From assembly GCA_028714995.1 (NCBI GenBank), contig JAQTLI010000011.1, positions 1-17,222 of the forward strand: a DNA stretch of 17,222 nucleotides, in the 5' to 3' direction. Within the stretch, counting starts at the first letter, position 1. Each line of letters opens with the position of its first letter. Shown here one piece after another: positions 7,659 to 16,500 of this stretch. A model generated the notes under the pieces. The model saw nothing but the letters and a program-made list of their open reading frames with translations. It made no database searches and was not told the DNA's origin. This DNA is from Methylobacter sp. Lineage in GTDB: Bacteria; Pseudomonadota; Gammaproteobacteria; Methylococcales; Methylomonadaceae. The position numbers and the translations under genes are program-made.

Positions 7659-7979
7659 ATGCTGAAACAGCTCAGTGAATTACCCCATCCAATTACCGAG
7701 GGTCTCGTGCTCTTCGATGATGAGTGTGAGTTCAATACACTGATGCGCCAGGGAGTATTTGCCTGCACAGTAACCGGTGTATTCCCTATAATTGGTCCAC
7801 TAAAACTGTCACCAGCCCAACATGCTGATTTCATCCATGTGCTGTCTATTCAGATCAGTGATAGCTTGGAGGATGCTGTTAGTGAACATATCTGTAATGA
7901 AAATAGGAGCAACTTTCTAATCCAACTACTTGACGTGATTGGGGAAGATGCTGTTAAGGAGATATTGCGGGTCAATTAG
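7659..7979 (+). CDS. Hypothetical protein, possibly the longest piece of a broken gene
   Basis: A 106-residue ORF that I do not recognise. It is acidic and soluble, without signal peptide, membrane segment or Cys/His metal motif; readable segments are ELPHPITEGL, FDDECEFNTL and FPIIGPLKLSP. The ATG at 7659 lies two codons after an in-frame TGA (7653-7655) and has no convincing ribosome binding site. A better site (AAGGCG, 7611-7616) precedes an ATG at 7626 in the same frame, which reaches that TGA after nine codons. The frame also continues coherently after its TAG at 7977. It may therefore be the middle of a gene interrupted by nonsense changes rather than an intact small gene; the two options cannot be separated here. 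Confidence 0.35.
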   Translation: MLKQLSELPHPITEGLVLFDDECEFNTLMRQGVFACTVTGVFPIIGPLKLSPAQHADFIHVLSIQISDSLEDAVSEHICNENRSNFLIQLLDVIGEDAVKEILRVN

Positions 7980-8246
7980 CCGCCAGGAAAAACCTTCTAT
8001 GTCTTCCACGATATGGGTCGCAGGCAATCGGCTATGTTCCCTTCTTTAAAAGCCGCACACGAGCATTTCTTGAGTTATTTCATGGAAGAGGAAGAATGCA
8101 TATGATGGCAAACCATGCATAAGGACGAGTTCATTGAGTGGACTCAGAGGGTTGGAATATTGGTGTGCTGAAGGTTCACGCCAAAGGATTGGTTGGGGGC
8201 TTATTACAAGCCACTTGAAGGGGTCGGACGGATAGTGTGTCGCTGA
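7980..8246 (+). pseudogene. Relic coding frame continuing the 7626-7979 reading frame
   Basis: In the same frame as the preceding ORF, directly after its TAG, the sequence reads as plausible protein: PPGKTFYVFHDMGRRQS, then KAAHEHFLSYFMEEEE, up to a TGA at 8103. It resumes as MHKDEFIEWTQRVG to a TGA at 8169 and then RFTPKDWLGAYYKPLEG. The run of sensible amino acids in one frame across several stops suggests one decayed gene, or fragments of more than one. No family is recognised and no start with a ribosome binding site is seen. Confidence 0.4.
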
Positions 8247-8313
8247 AGCTGAAAGCTAACAAGATGCCAAAATCGTTTATTTTTTATTTGTTTTGCTTAT
8301 ACAAAATTTAGCG

Positions 8314-8949
8314 ATGGATCAACAGACAATAGAATTTTATAACAGTGAAGCTGAAAATGTGGTGCGGTTGCATTCCACCCTAACACCGCAGCGTATTTAT
8401 CAGTTAATTAGTCGGTATTTTGTGCCTGGCGGTAAAACCGTTGATATTGGTTGTGGTACCGGGCGTGATACGCATTGGCTAAATCAACAGGGATTTCCAA
8501 CTTTTGGCATTGATGGTTCGGTGGAAATGTTAAAGTTTGCGCAATCGTTTTATCCAGGCGATGTTTTTTTGCAGGATTATTTGCCAGATTTAAAAGTACT
8601 CAGTGACTTGCGTTTTCAAAATATTCTCTGCTCGGCGGTGTTAATGCACTTGAGCAAAGTTGATTTAAAACCTGCTTGCGATCGTTTGCTGCAATTACTT
8701 GATGATAATGGCTGCTTGATTATCTCTTTTCGCGGCACAAATGAAATTAACCATAGAGAAAATGGCAAGCTTTATGAATCCATTCTCGTGGCAGACTTTG
8801 TAATGATTTTCAACGAGAATGGATGTGATGTTTTAGTGCAAGAAAGTGAACTGGAAATATCAAGAAATTTGGTTTGGCATAATGTTGTAATTTGTAATAC
8901 ACAAAAAATAAACATAAATCAATCACCTGCATTCTGCTTAGTCTCGTAA
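8314..8949 (+). CDS. Class I SAM-dependent methyltransferase (small, substrate unknown)
   Basis: With the ATG at 8314 the protein has 211 residues. An in-frame TTG at 8293 would add seven, but MDQQTIEFYNS is the natural beginning of this family; neither start has a good ribosome binding site. SAM-binding motif I is VDIGCGTGRD (residues 43-52), the acidic motif II is GIDGS (D67), and ILCSAVLMHL (about 104-113) matches the post-motif region before the last strands. No target-recognition domain and no (D/N)PP(Y/F) motif of N6-adenine DNA methyltransferases are present, so the substrate may be a small molecule, tRNA or protein rather than DNA. The last ~15 residues after HNVVICN look non-homologous and run to the edge of the Fic relic, so the C-terminus may be altered. 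Its position inside the defence region suggests, but does not prove, a linked role. Confidence 0.8.
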   Translation: MDQQTIEFYNSEAENVVRLHSTLTPQRIYQLISRYFVPGGKTVDIGCGTGRDTHWLNQQGFPTFGIDGSVEMLKFAQSFYPGDVFLQDYLPDLKVLSDLRFQNILCSAVLMHLSKVDLKPACDRLLQLLDDNGCLIISFRGTNEINHRENGKLYESILVADFVMIFNENGCDVLVQESELEISRNLVWHNVVICNTQKININQSPAFCLVS

Positions 8950-8953
8950 GGAC

Positions 8954-9489
8954 TTACTTAAACAATACCTTCATCGGCTCGAAATTATCTAACCCTGCCT
9001 GCAAAGCCATAATATTGGCAAATAGTATTGAGATTCTGCCTTTTTCTTCCCTGAACGGACGAATCAATATCAACATAGACTTTCGCCATCACATCGATTA
9101 GCTTTTGATCGTTCATGCCATTACAAGGCATATAAACCGATAAAAACTGATCTTCAAACGTTTATATCAAACGCGGTATTAGATGTGCCGCTACAAAATG
9201 AAATTCCGCTTTTCCCATATTGAGGCTTCGATACCTGCTGGCCAGCCGCCTACTCATATACACCACCTAACCAACGCTAGTGCCAAGCACATAAGACTGC
9301 GGTGGTAATTACTTGATTATCGGTAATCTCCTCAAGTAAAGCATCGGTCAGTTGAACCAATAAATCCGGTTCAACTTCATTCATTTCTTCTGCTTGAGTA
9401 ATACTGAGTTTATTCAATAACACCACCCCATTAGAACCTGGTTGATATTGTCCTTCAACGGTTAGGCCGGTGTTGTAACGATCAATCAT
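8954..9489 (-). pseudogene. Fic/DOC family protein, degraded
   Basis: Fic proteins transfer AMP or related groups to target proteins and often act as toxins. On the minus strand the N-terminus is intact (MIDRYNTGLTVEGQYQPGSN, then LCAWH) up to a TAG at 9277-9279. The frame continues RWLGGVYE to another TAG at 9250-9252, where Trp is expected. About seven extra bases then shift the frame to RYRSLNMGKAEFHFVAAHL, a TAA follows, then NGMNDQKLIDVMAKVYVDI. After another shift the catalytic region reads RPFREEKGR (9035-9061) instead of HPFREGNGR, so the catalytic His and the Gly-Asn pair are lost. It ends FANIMALQAGLDNF and a TAA at 8954-8956. Several stops and shifts make it clearly non-functional. 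It overlaps the upstream relic by 8 bases, as in a former two-gene operon. Confidence 0.85.
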
Positions 9490-9885
9490 GTTTATACGCT
9501 AAAATTTTGTCTTCAAACAATGTCTCTGAAAAAATCTTCGATAACAACGGACCCGCGCCGCAATTGTGATAGAAGCTTGTGTTTCCGATTTTATTAATTT
9601 CTAATTGCTGATGAATCGGTAACAGTGCTTTAAGAACACGCCGGATGTTATGAACCACTTTCGTGTAGCCTTGTCCTTTAATATCTTCGATAATTTCAGA
9701 CACAATAACAATTGGGTCCAATATATATGTTGGTTTGGGTTATAATCCCATGTTTCCAGCCCCTGACCGATTTGCTTGGAATCCAAAAATAAATGAAAGA
9801 ATCGATGTGGATACCATGCAATTGAAAGCATCTTTGCGCATATCTCTTTCAAAGTAAAAATTAATGCCGTCTGTGCTTGCTTGTT
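9482..9885 (-). pseudogene. Frameshifted gene upstream of fic relic, family not recognised
   Basis: Two minus-strand pieces join into one protein. The upstream frame reads ALIFTLKEICAKMLSIAWYP through ETWDYNPNQHI. The downstream frame reads LDPIVIVSEIIEDIKG, VVHNIRRVLKALLPIHQQLE and ends DKILAYKHD at a TGA (9482-9484). They meet in a short AT repeat near 9720-9728; removing one AT unit restores a continuous frame through HILDPIV. A TAG at 9886-9888 precedes the upstream piece, and the frame beyond it (SFRPTEFTTK) still looks coding, so the original gene may have been longer. Without the shift, the downstream part could only start at a TTG (9721). The 8-base overlap with the Fic relic suggests a former operon, perhaps a partner or antitoxin of Fic, which is speculation. 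Confidence 0.55.
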
Positions 9886-10602
9886 CTATTTGGTGGTGAA
9901 TTCAGTGGGACGGAAAGAAAATCAGTTTGTTGGAATTAGTGGTTTGATGAAATAGTTGACATAAGGCACTAATTTTAAACTTAGGGTATTTTGGAAGACA
10001 CTTTATCATATCCAATAATTCAGTTTAGATTGAATTAGCGGTCTGTTTACTACAATCGGATAAGTGAACCAAGGACTAGTGTGAATATGCAAATCGGTAT
10101 TATTTAGTTTGCCGTGGGACAGTTATTAATACATAAATTGTAGTCATTAGATTAAAAAGTGAAATTTAACATTCACTGCAATTTTTAAAAACTTGTCGGC
10201 AGTTTCTGTGGCTTCTCAAAAGTACATTGATATAGGCTGGCGACATGTAACCTGTGAGTAATCAAGGCAAGCCTTAATGAGATGTGAAATTCGTTTCTGC
10301 AGGTTAAAGCTTTTTTGAAACTAGCTCCCTAGCTCTGGCACTCGATACCCTAAAGGATAAATGCGCTATTGGGTTTGCCTAATAAATTTAAAAGCCTTTT
10401 CTGTAAATTCAAACTGTGGCTCTAATGATGTCCATAAGCTTGGTTACTGTGCAACAGGAACAGCTGATTTAACAGACTGCTAAATAACCCTGAAGAGTGA
10501 AAAATGTACAGCGAGGATGTTATTTGCTGAGCTTACGATTTTCCTATTCTTTCTTAAAATAAATGGCTTTTGTGATGAAGTACTTAATGGCTATTTACTA
10601 AG
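9886..10602. other. Intergenic region with no recognisable gene
   Basis: About 720 A+T-rich bases with stops in all frames. A few short coding-like scraps on the minus strand just above 9886 may extend the relic gene. No tRNA, insertion-sequence ends or convincing terminator are seen. A tight inverted repeat AAGGC-AA-GCCTT (10264-10275) is too small to interpret. The small ORF at 10517-10702 overlaps the start of dptF in another frame and is not supported. Confidence 0.4.
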
Positions 10603-10603
10603 G

Positions 10604-10620
10604 AGCAGTAAAAAACTGCT
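10604..10620 (+). promoter_or_regulatory. Inverted repeat upstream of dptF (candidate operator)
   Basis: A perfect inverted repeat AGCAGT (10604-10609) and ACTGCT (10615-10620) with a five-A spacer lies 20 bases before the dptF ATG. It is too short and lacks the T-run of a terminator. Its placement between a likely promoter and the ribosome binding site (AAAGG, 10628-10632) suits a repressor operator or mRNA hairpin. DndB-type repressors are known to control dnd-type promoters, but a link to this site is inference. Confidence 0.35.
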
Positions 10621-10640
10621 TAACAACAAAGGTTTGTACT

Positions 10641-12254
10641 ATGCGACTTCGCGATGTTTTAAGTGTTCTCTCGAAATCCTCTCCATATGCGGTAAAAACT
10701 GATCGTGAGACTACCTTATCGATCGAACTCGATAAGGTTAAAGATTATCTCTATATCGAAACAGACATGGAATCTGATTTTCGAAGCCAACTGCAACTTT
10801 TAGCTGTTGGTGAAAAGAAGATAATTTTTTTATGTGGTAGTAGTGGTGATGGAAAATCTGAGATTTTAACCCGATATAGTAAGAAATTCGATAATATCGC
10901 CCTCTTCCATCTCGATGCTACACATAGCTTCAGTCCTAAAGAGACTGCAATTGAGCGTTTAAATATGTTATTCGCTAACTATGAAAACGGTGATAAAGCG
11001 CTTGTTATTGGTATAAATATAGGAATGCTTGGTAATTATGCTGAAGAGGGCAATAATGAAAATGCTAAATCTGCCATAAGCAATTATCTTGAACACTCTC
11101 TTGAAACTGAAGGGTATGTATTTATTGATTTTGAAAAACATCCCAAATTCAAGTTGGAGTCTCATCGTTATACGTCTGATTTTACAGAAAAACTGCTTAA
11201 CCGCATTACTTCAAATGATAATAATATTATTCGGCAATACTATGATAAAGAGCTTCAGAATTCAGATTCTGACTTGAAGCTTTGCGTAAATTATCATTTA
11301 CTTTCATTACCTTCTGTACAAAATCTTGTTATAGAGCTACTTTTTAAAGCGCGGCTGATGAAAGACCAATTTTTAACAGCACGAGCACTCCTTGATTTTG
11401 TATATCATATTTTAACCGGTCAAAATTACCTCTTTGAGAATCTATTTACCTGCCAAGATAGTGAAATCGTATCAAAAATAGCTGATTTTGATCCAGCCTT
11501 GAAGAGAACAAAACTGATTGATCAATTTGTCTTGAGTCAAAAGCTTGGAATTGATGAGCCTGAATTCGAAGAGTTCAAGCTAGCTTTACATTTGAAAAAC
11601 TTCGATCTCCATAGGTTACGTTCACCTGAAAGCAATATTCGTTTTTTCTACTTACTTCAAAACGAAGATCTTGGTAATAATTACCATCGAAAATTTAAAA
11701 CCGATTTCTCAGACAGTTTGTTAGATAAATATGCAACTACATGGCGACTACACAAAATGTCAAAACAAACTGACAGTGCGGGTAAGATTGAACTTAAATC
11801 TTTCTATCGTGATGTTTTATTAACAGCAATCAGTAAATACATTAACAGAAATGCTCCGCATCTAGACAGAGATGAGTTTTTACTAACATCACGAGGCGAC
11901 TATCTTGTGACTACTCATTTAGATATTAAACAAGATAACACTGCCATAAAGGATGCATCAGCGATTGGAACAGAGGATGTAAGTCATTTCCTAGCTTTTT
12001 TAAAGGTAGATGAGCAGCAGTTGAAGGCTCTCCCAATCAATATTAACTTGTTAGAACTGCTTCTCAGAATCGTCGAAGGTTACCAACCCAATAAGCATGA
12101 TAAAAATGCGGTCGTGTTATTGGATGAACTATTAGATGAATTACAGGAAATTGCTGCAAAATCAAAAACACTATTCATCATACGGGATTCAAAACGCTTC
12201 AGGCTTTATGATTCTGAAAGTAATGGTACTGAACTAGAAGTGAGTGGTGGATAA
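10641..12254 (+). CDS. dptF: DNA phosphorothioation-dependent restriction protein DptF
   Basis: A 537-residue component of the DptFGH (DndFGH) complex, which acts in the cytosol against DNA lacking phosphorothioate marks. The N-terminus (MRLRDVLSVLSKSSPYAV) and the FLCGSSGDGKSEILTRYS segment are characteristic of DptF. The Walker A P-loop is G66-SSGDG-K72-S73, followed by FHLDATHSF. A VFIDFE strand ending near D163 could be a Walker B element, but this is less certain. Length is normal for the family. The ATG at 10641 has an AAAGG ribosome binding site eight bases upstream. The TAA at 12252-12254 is separated by two bases from the dptG start, so the genes form one operon. The DptF ATPase is thought to support the complex; its exact role relative to DptH is not shown by the sequence. 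Confidence 0.95.
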   Translation: MRLRDVLSVLSKSSPYAVKTDRETTLSIELDKVKDYLYIETDMESDFRSQLQLLAVGEKKIIFLCGSSGDGKSEILTRYSKKFDNIALFHLDATHSFSPKETAIERLNMLFANYENGDKALVIGINIGMLGNYAEEGNNENAKSAISNYLEHSLETEGYVFIDFEKHPKFKLESHRYTSDFTEKLLNRITSNDNNIIRQYYDKELQNSDSDLKLCVNYHLLSLPSVQNLVIELLFKARLMKDQFLTARALLDFVYHILTGQNYLFENLFTCQDSEIVSKIADFDPALKRTKLIDQFVLSQKLGIDEPEFEEFKLALHLKNFDLHRLRSPESNIRFFYLLQNEDLGNNYHRKFKTDFSDSLLDKYATTWRLHKMSKQTDSAGKIELKSFYRDVLLTAISKYINRNAPHLDRDEFLLTSRGDYLVTTHLDIKQDNTAIKDASAIGTEDVSHFLAFLKVDEQQLKALPININLLELLLRIVEGYQPNKHDKNAVVLLDELLDELQEIAAKSKTLFIIRDSKRFRLYDSESNGTELEVSGG

Positions 12255-12256
12255 AG

Positions 12257-13564
12257 GTGTATTTAAGCAAAGATTTGCAAGTTACCAATAACAAACTCAC
12301 AGCCTATTTTCCTATCAGAACAAAGGATGAACGAAAAGAATTTGATTGGGACAGTATTCTGGGAATGGTTATTTCTGACATATATCGGAAAGAGCTATTA
12401 GACAAAGACTTCGAAAAGTTTACTAAGCTTTGTGAATCGGAGTTTAATAAAAGACTGGATGATCCTACGTTTTGGTCTGTTTTAAAAGAAATGTATTTTG
12501 ATAACCAAGATGCATTGAACATCGCGCCAGAGTTTTTATTGTTTAAAAGTGAGCAGACTGAAGAAAATAAGCACAATCAACGAATTGGTAAAATGTTCTC
12601 CAATATGTTGGGTAGCACCAGTTTGGTTAACTTAACGCCAATTACACTAAATTTTCTTGAGCAGATCATATATGACGCACTTCTATATGAAGCTTTAAAG
12701 CCAGAACGTGATATTAAACGTCGTGATCTGAACGAAGAGGTTTTTTTGCCATTTATGGCAGATTGCTTCAAACAAGATCTAAAGTTCCTCAGTACAAAAC
12801 CTCGTTACTTGCTCGAAAACTTCAACTCATTCTTGAAACTTTACGGTTTTCTTTATACCAGCCAGCTTGCACATAACTTGTTGAATTGGAATCAGGGTGA
12901 GCCAATGCCTGTGCCCAATTATTTGATTTTAGACGTAGAAAAAGCCAGCCAGGAAAGACGTGAAGTTCATGACAATGGCTATAAACAGCTCCAGAAGCAT
13001 GTACATTACTTATTTCCTTATTTATCAATGTCCGAGATGCTGCAAGGAAAGGCGGACGTGATAAAGCCATTGTGGGTATTAGCTGAAAGCATAAGGGAGT
13101 TGGACGGGGTAACTAACAAGTTAAACGAATTTGCTTACCGTTTTGTTGAAGAACGGCAGTTAAGCAACCAAATTCAAAATCAAGCGAATGCCAGTGATGC
13201 CTTGGCTCAGGTATTAAGGTTATCGAGAGATCAGTTTCACACTGGGAACAAAAGCAAAGACGACATTAACGCCAATTTTGCCAAAGCAACACTAAAGTTA
13301 CTGTGTTCGGATTTTATTCAACATCGAGGTGCGGCGGGCGCGACCTTGGTAATCAATCAGGATTATCTATTACTACTTACTAACCTTGTGATTGGTATCA
13401 ATGAAAAGCTCCGTCTTAATGAATTACTTAAAGCCTTTGAGCGTCGTGGAGTATTTTTTGATAAGCAGAGCCAGGCCGAAATTGTACAGTTTTATGAGCG
13501 TATCGGAAATGTTGAGCGTATGAGTGATAGCGGAGATGCGGTATATGTCAGAAAAACAGTTTGA
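12257..13564 (+). CDS. dptG: DNA phosphorothioation-dependent restriction protein DptG
   Basis: A 435-residue protein recognised as DptG by its whole-length pattern and its place between dptF and dptH. It begins at a GTG two bases after the dptF stop, preceded by a purine-rich stretch inside the dptF end, which fits translational coupling. Readable landmarks are FPIRTKDERKEFDWDSILG near the N-terminus, EFLLFKSEQTEENKHNQRIG, a helical middle with LYGFLYTSQLAHNLLNW, and HVHYLFPYLSMSEML. No nuclease or ATPase motif is visible. It is required for restriction in Dnd systems, and DNA binding or a scaffold role is plausible but not evident here. The 3' end overlaps dptH by 20 bases. Confidence 0.92.
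   Translation: MYLSKDLQVTNNKLTAYFPIRTKDERKEFDWDSILGMVISDIYRKELLDKDFEKFTKLCESEFNKRLDDPTFWSVLKEMYFDNQDALNIAPEFLLFKSEQTEENKHNQRIGKMFSNMLGSTSLVNLTPITLNFLEQIIYDALLYEALKPERDIKRRDLNEEVFLPFMADCFKQDLKFLSTKPRYLLENFNSFLKLYGFLYTSQLAHNLLNWNQGEPMPVPNYLILDVEKASQERREVHDNGYKQLQKHVHYLFPYLSMSEMLQGKADVIKPLWVLAESIRELDGVTNKLNEFAYRFVEERQLSNQIQNQANASDALAQVLRLSRDQFHTGNKSKDDINANFAKATLKLLCSDFIQHRGAAGATLVINQDYLLLLTNLVIGINEKLRLNELLKAFERRGVFFDKQSQAEIVQFYERIGNVERMSDSGDAVYVRKTV
13532..13535 (+). promoter_or_regulatory. Ribosome binding site deciding the dptH start
   Basis: GGAG inside the 3' end of dptG lies nine bases before the ATG at 13545. It directly abuts the alternative ATG at 13536, which is therefore unlikely to be used. 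This supports a 20-base dptG/dptH overlap and coupled translation. Confidence 0.6.
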
Positions 13565-16500
13565 AGATTTTCTTGTTGAACAGCTCGAAAAATGGGGTAA
13601 CAAGGGTCTTAAAGCCGGTTTCCGTTATCAGTTTAAATCACCCGACTATACAAATAGTGAGTCTTTGCTATCCGCTTTGCTGAGGCGGCAGGCAGGCAAG
13701 ATTCAGGATGGGGATACAGAGCTACCTTTCGTTGAGCTCAATGATGTAAAGCTGATTTCGGTATTGCACGGCAATTCTTTGCATGGGTTTACCGAAAATT
13801 ACATTTCACGTTTACGAGATAAAGTGTCGTCTCAGCAGAATGGTTTTCAGGACTCTGCATTGTTAATTATTCATAATAGCATGCTCGATACTATTACTAA
13901 TTCTGCAGATGATCTAGCACAAAATAGTCAAATCTGGCATCCATCCCACCTTAAAGCCGAGTTAGAAAAGCTTATTGACCCTTTGGATAAACAGCGCCAC
14001 GTTTCAGCGAACTTACTTAATCTAGTATATCAGCAGATCACAGAAAGTGGAGGAACAGTTTTTGGTTTTAATAGCCTTTACAATGCCCTACTTGACGGTG
14101 ATTTGAAGTTTAGTGAACTGGGCCTTTTACTAGATTCTGAGTTAATTAAATTCGACAATGAAGCTCAAATACAAAAACGGCTGGAGGAAAATAAACAACT
14201 ACGTGATCGCATAGCCAAGATTACTGAGCGCTTTCCGAATGAATTAGTTGAAAAGCTCGCAGAGCTGGATTTTGGTGAGAGCTTCGTTGAAAAGAATTTT
14301 GCTGACCCAACAACTTGGAAGGAAAACTTAGAGTTTACTGCCTGCTATCAGGAACAAGCAAAAAACCGGGCTGCAGGGCTAGAGCTTGAAGCGGAAGAGT
14401 GTTCTCCATATATTCATCTAATACCCAGATACAAAGCTGCAACAAAAGCCGGGAAGCGAGAGCGACATTTGATTTTAAATCTCAGCCCAGAAATGATGGA
14501 TGCTGAGTTTGAGTTGGTGTTTATAGGTGACACAGTAGAAAAAAGCGAAGTTGAGATAAAAGACGAATCAGAGCCCAAGGTGAGTCTGTCAGGGATTAAT
14601 AACTCGGGTGGCAAGCGAAGCAGAGTAAAGTTTAAGTGCATACAAGTCACGCTTCCACTTTACTTCAGCATAAGGTTAAAACGAGAAAAAACTGCAGAAC
14701 GTTACAGCTTTAAAGTATTAGTACTTCCAGCCTGTGACTTTTTAGTATCGGAAATTTCTCATAACTTTTTGGTGCTTCCGAAACGCAAACGTCTTTTGCT
14801 TCAAACCGATGAAAACACATTAAAAATATCGGAGCACACTGCTGAAGCCGAACTTGAACAGATTGGCCAAACGTTCGAAACAGAAAATATCGGTACTGTT
14901 AATTTCGAAGCAATGGCCAGTGAATCGGCTGAGTTGAGTTTTACGGTTAAAACTCAAAACTTCATGCTTGACTTTGAAGTTGAGGGCGCTGTTACATCAG
15001 ATGCACTTACACTTCCGCTTCTTTTGGATACTGAGCGCTATAACCGACTATTTGATAAATCCTATTTTGGCGTTTTTAATCGAGCCAAAAATAAAATAAT
15101 ACTTGATAACCAAGAAGTGGCACCCAAAGCTCGTAGGTTAACTATCTTGCAGTGGGAGCACGAACTTGTTTGCAATCAACTGTTATACCGTCATGATGAC
15201 CCTGAGCGTAACATCTCAACGTCGCACTTATCAGCTTTCCCGAAGCTACAAGCCGCTTATTGTCGTTTCTTTATTGAGTTACAGCAGCGTAAAACGTTAC
15301 CTTCAATAAGTGGTTGGGATATAGAGTATCAACAGTGTGTGAAGGATGTAGTCACTGCTTTTAATGACGCTATAGCTGTTATTGAATACAATAATCTACT
15401 GACAAAAGAACAGAAGCAGCTAATATTTTTGGGCTTTGCAGTCTTTGATTCAAATGAGTTAATTACGCCATTTCATCCTGTTGTGCTTGCTTACTACCTC
15501 TATTTAGCTGAGCAAATTTGTGCAGATAAAGAAGTAAAACAAAGCTTTTCAGAATTACCCAAAATCACAAAAGAACGTCTCAATCCTCAAGGTTTGTTGC
15601 CTTTTATATATCATCCAAAACATGACTTTAGTTATGTTCAAGTTGAGCGAGATAATAACTTTTGGTTGCAATTGGTGCCTCAGCAGCAAACAAGTTTCAG
15701 TTTTATCCGCAAACTCGTTGCTGAAAAGGTTGGAGAGTTTCAAACAGCATTTAGCATGCTTTTTAGTTGCGGACCTAAAGCAAAATTACTGATTAACTCT
15801 GTCAATAACCACGACAACAAAGATTTATTCATGGGGCTGGTTGATCTCGTTAAACAATTGAAAGATAAGGTGCCATACATCCATGTATGCCTATATGACG
15901 ATAAGCTGGAGTATAACGAATTTGACCGTTTTGCTGAGCTTGGAAAACACGACGAGATCAAGCAACGTTATGAATTAGACAAAGGAAAAGCAAGAGAATA
16001 TGCCGATCTGATAGTTGATCTGCTGCGAACCCGACTGACATACAGTAAGTATGAAAACGGTAAGGTAAGCTCGCAACAATATGCTCATATTAGCTTCTTT
16101 CGAAATAACCAGAGAGTGGAGCGTACCGATGTTGATCCCGACCAAGAGTTAAGTGGCATAGTATGCAATGGCTTAATTTCTGGTGAAGCGGCTGCTAATA
16201 AGCAAGATTGTTATTTCACTGCTTTTGGTTTAAAAGATGTGGATATCGCAGATTTGCCACATTTGCGGTTGGCGCAGCAGTACAATCGACTATTAAAGCC
16301 AGCTTTAAAAGCGAATGAGCAGCATGGTAACGCCAAGTCGACCGCATTAGCCGTAAGTGATAGTTTCAAGTCATTATTAGAGCGCTCTTACGATAGCTCT
16401 ATTTGGACCTGTATTATTGACCCTAAAGTCACTCTCGACTTCTTCGAGGCATCAAAAGATGTTGTATTGATTCATTATTCTGACAACTACACCAACTCAA

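Noticed and set aside
10517..10702. 61-codon ORF ahead of and overlapping dptF
   Set aside because: It overlaps the clear dptF start in another frame, has no recognisable motif and no convincing start.
14414..15961. Minus-strand ORFs at 14414-14650, 15555-15743 and 15740-15961
   Set aside because: They lie antisense within the continuous dptH frame and have no independent support.
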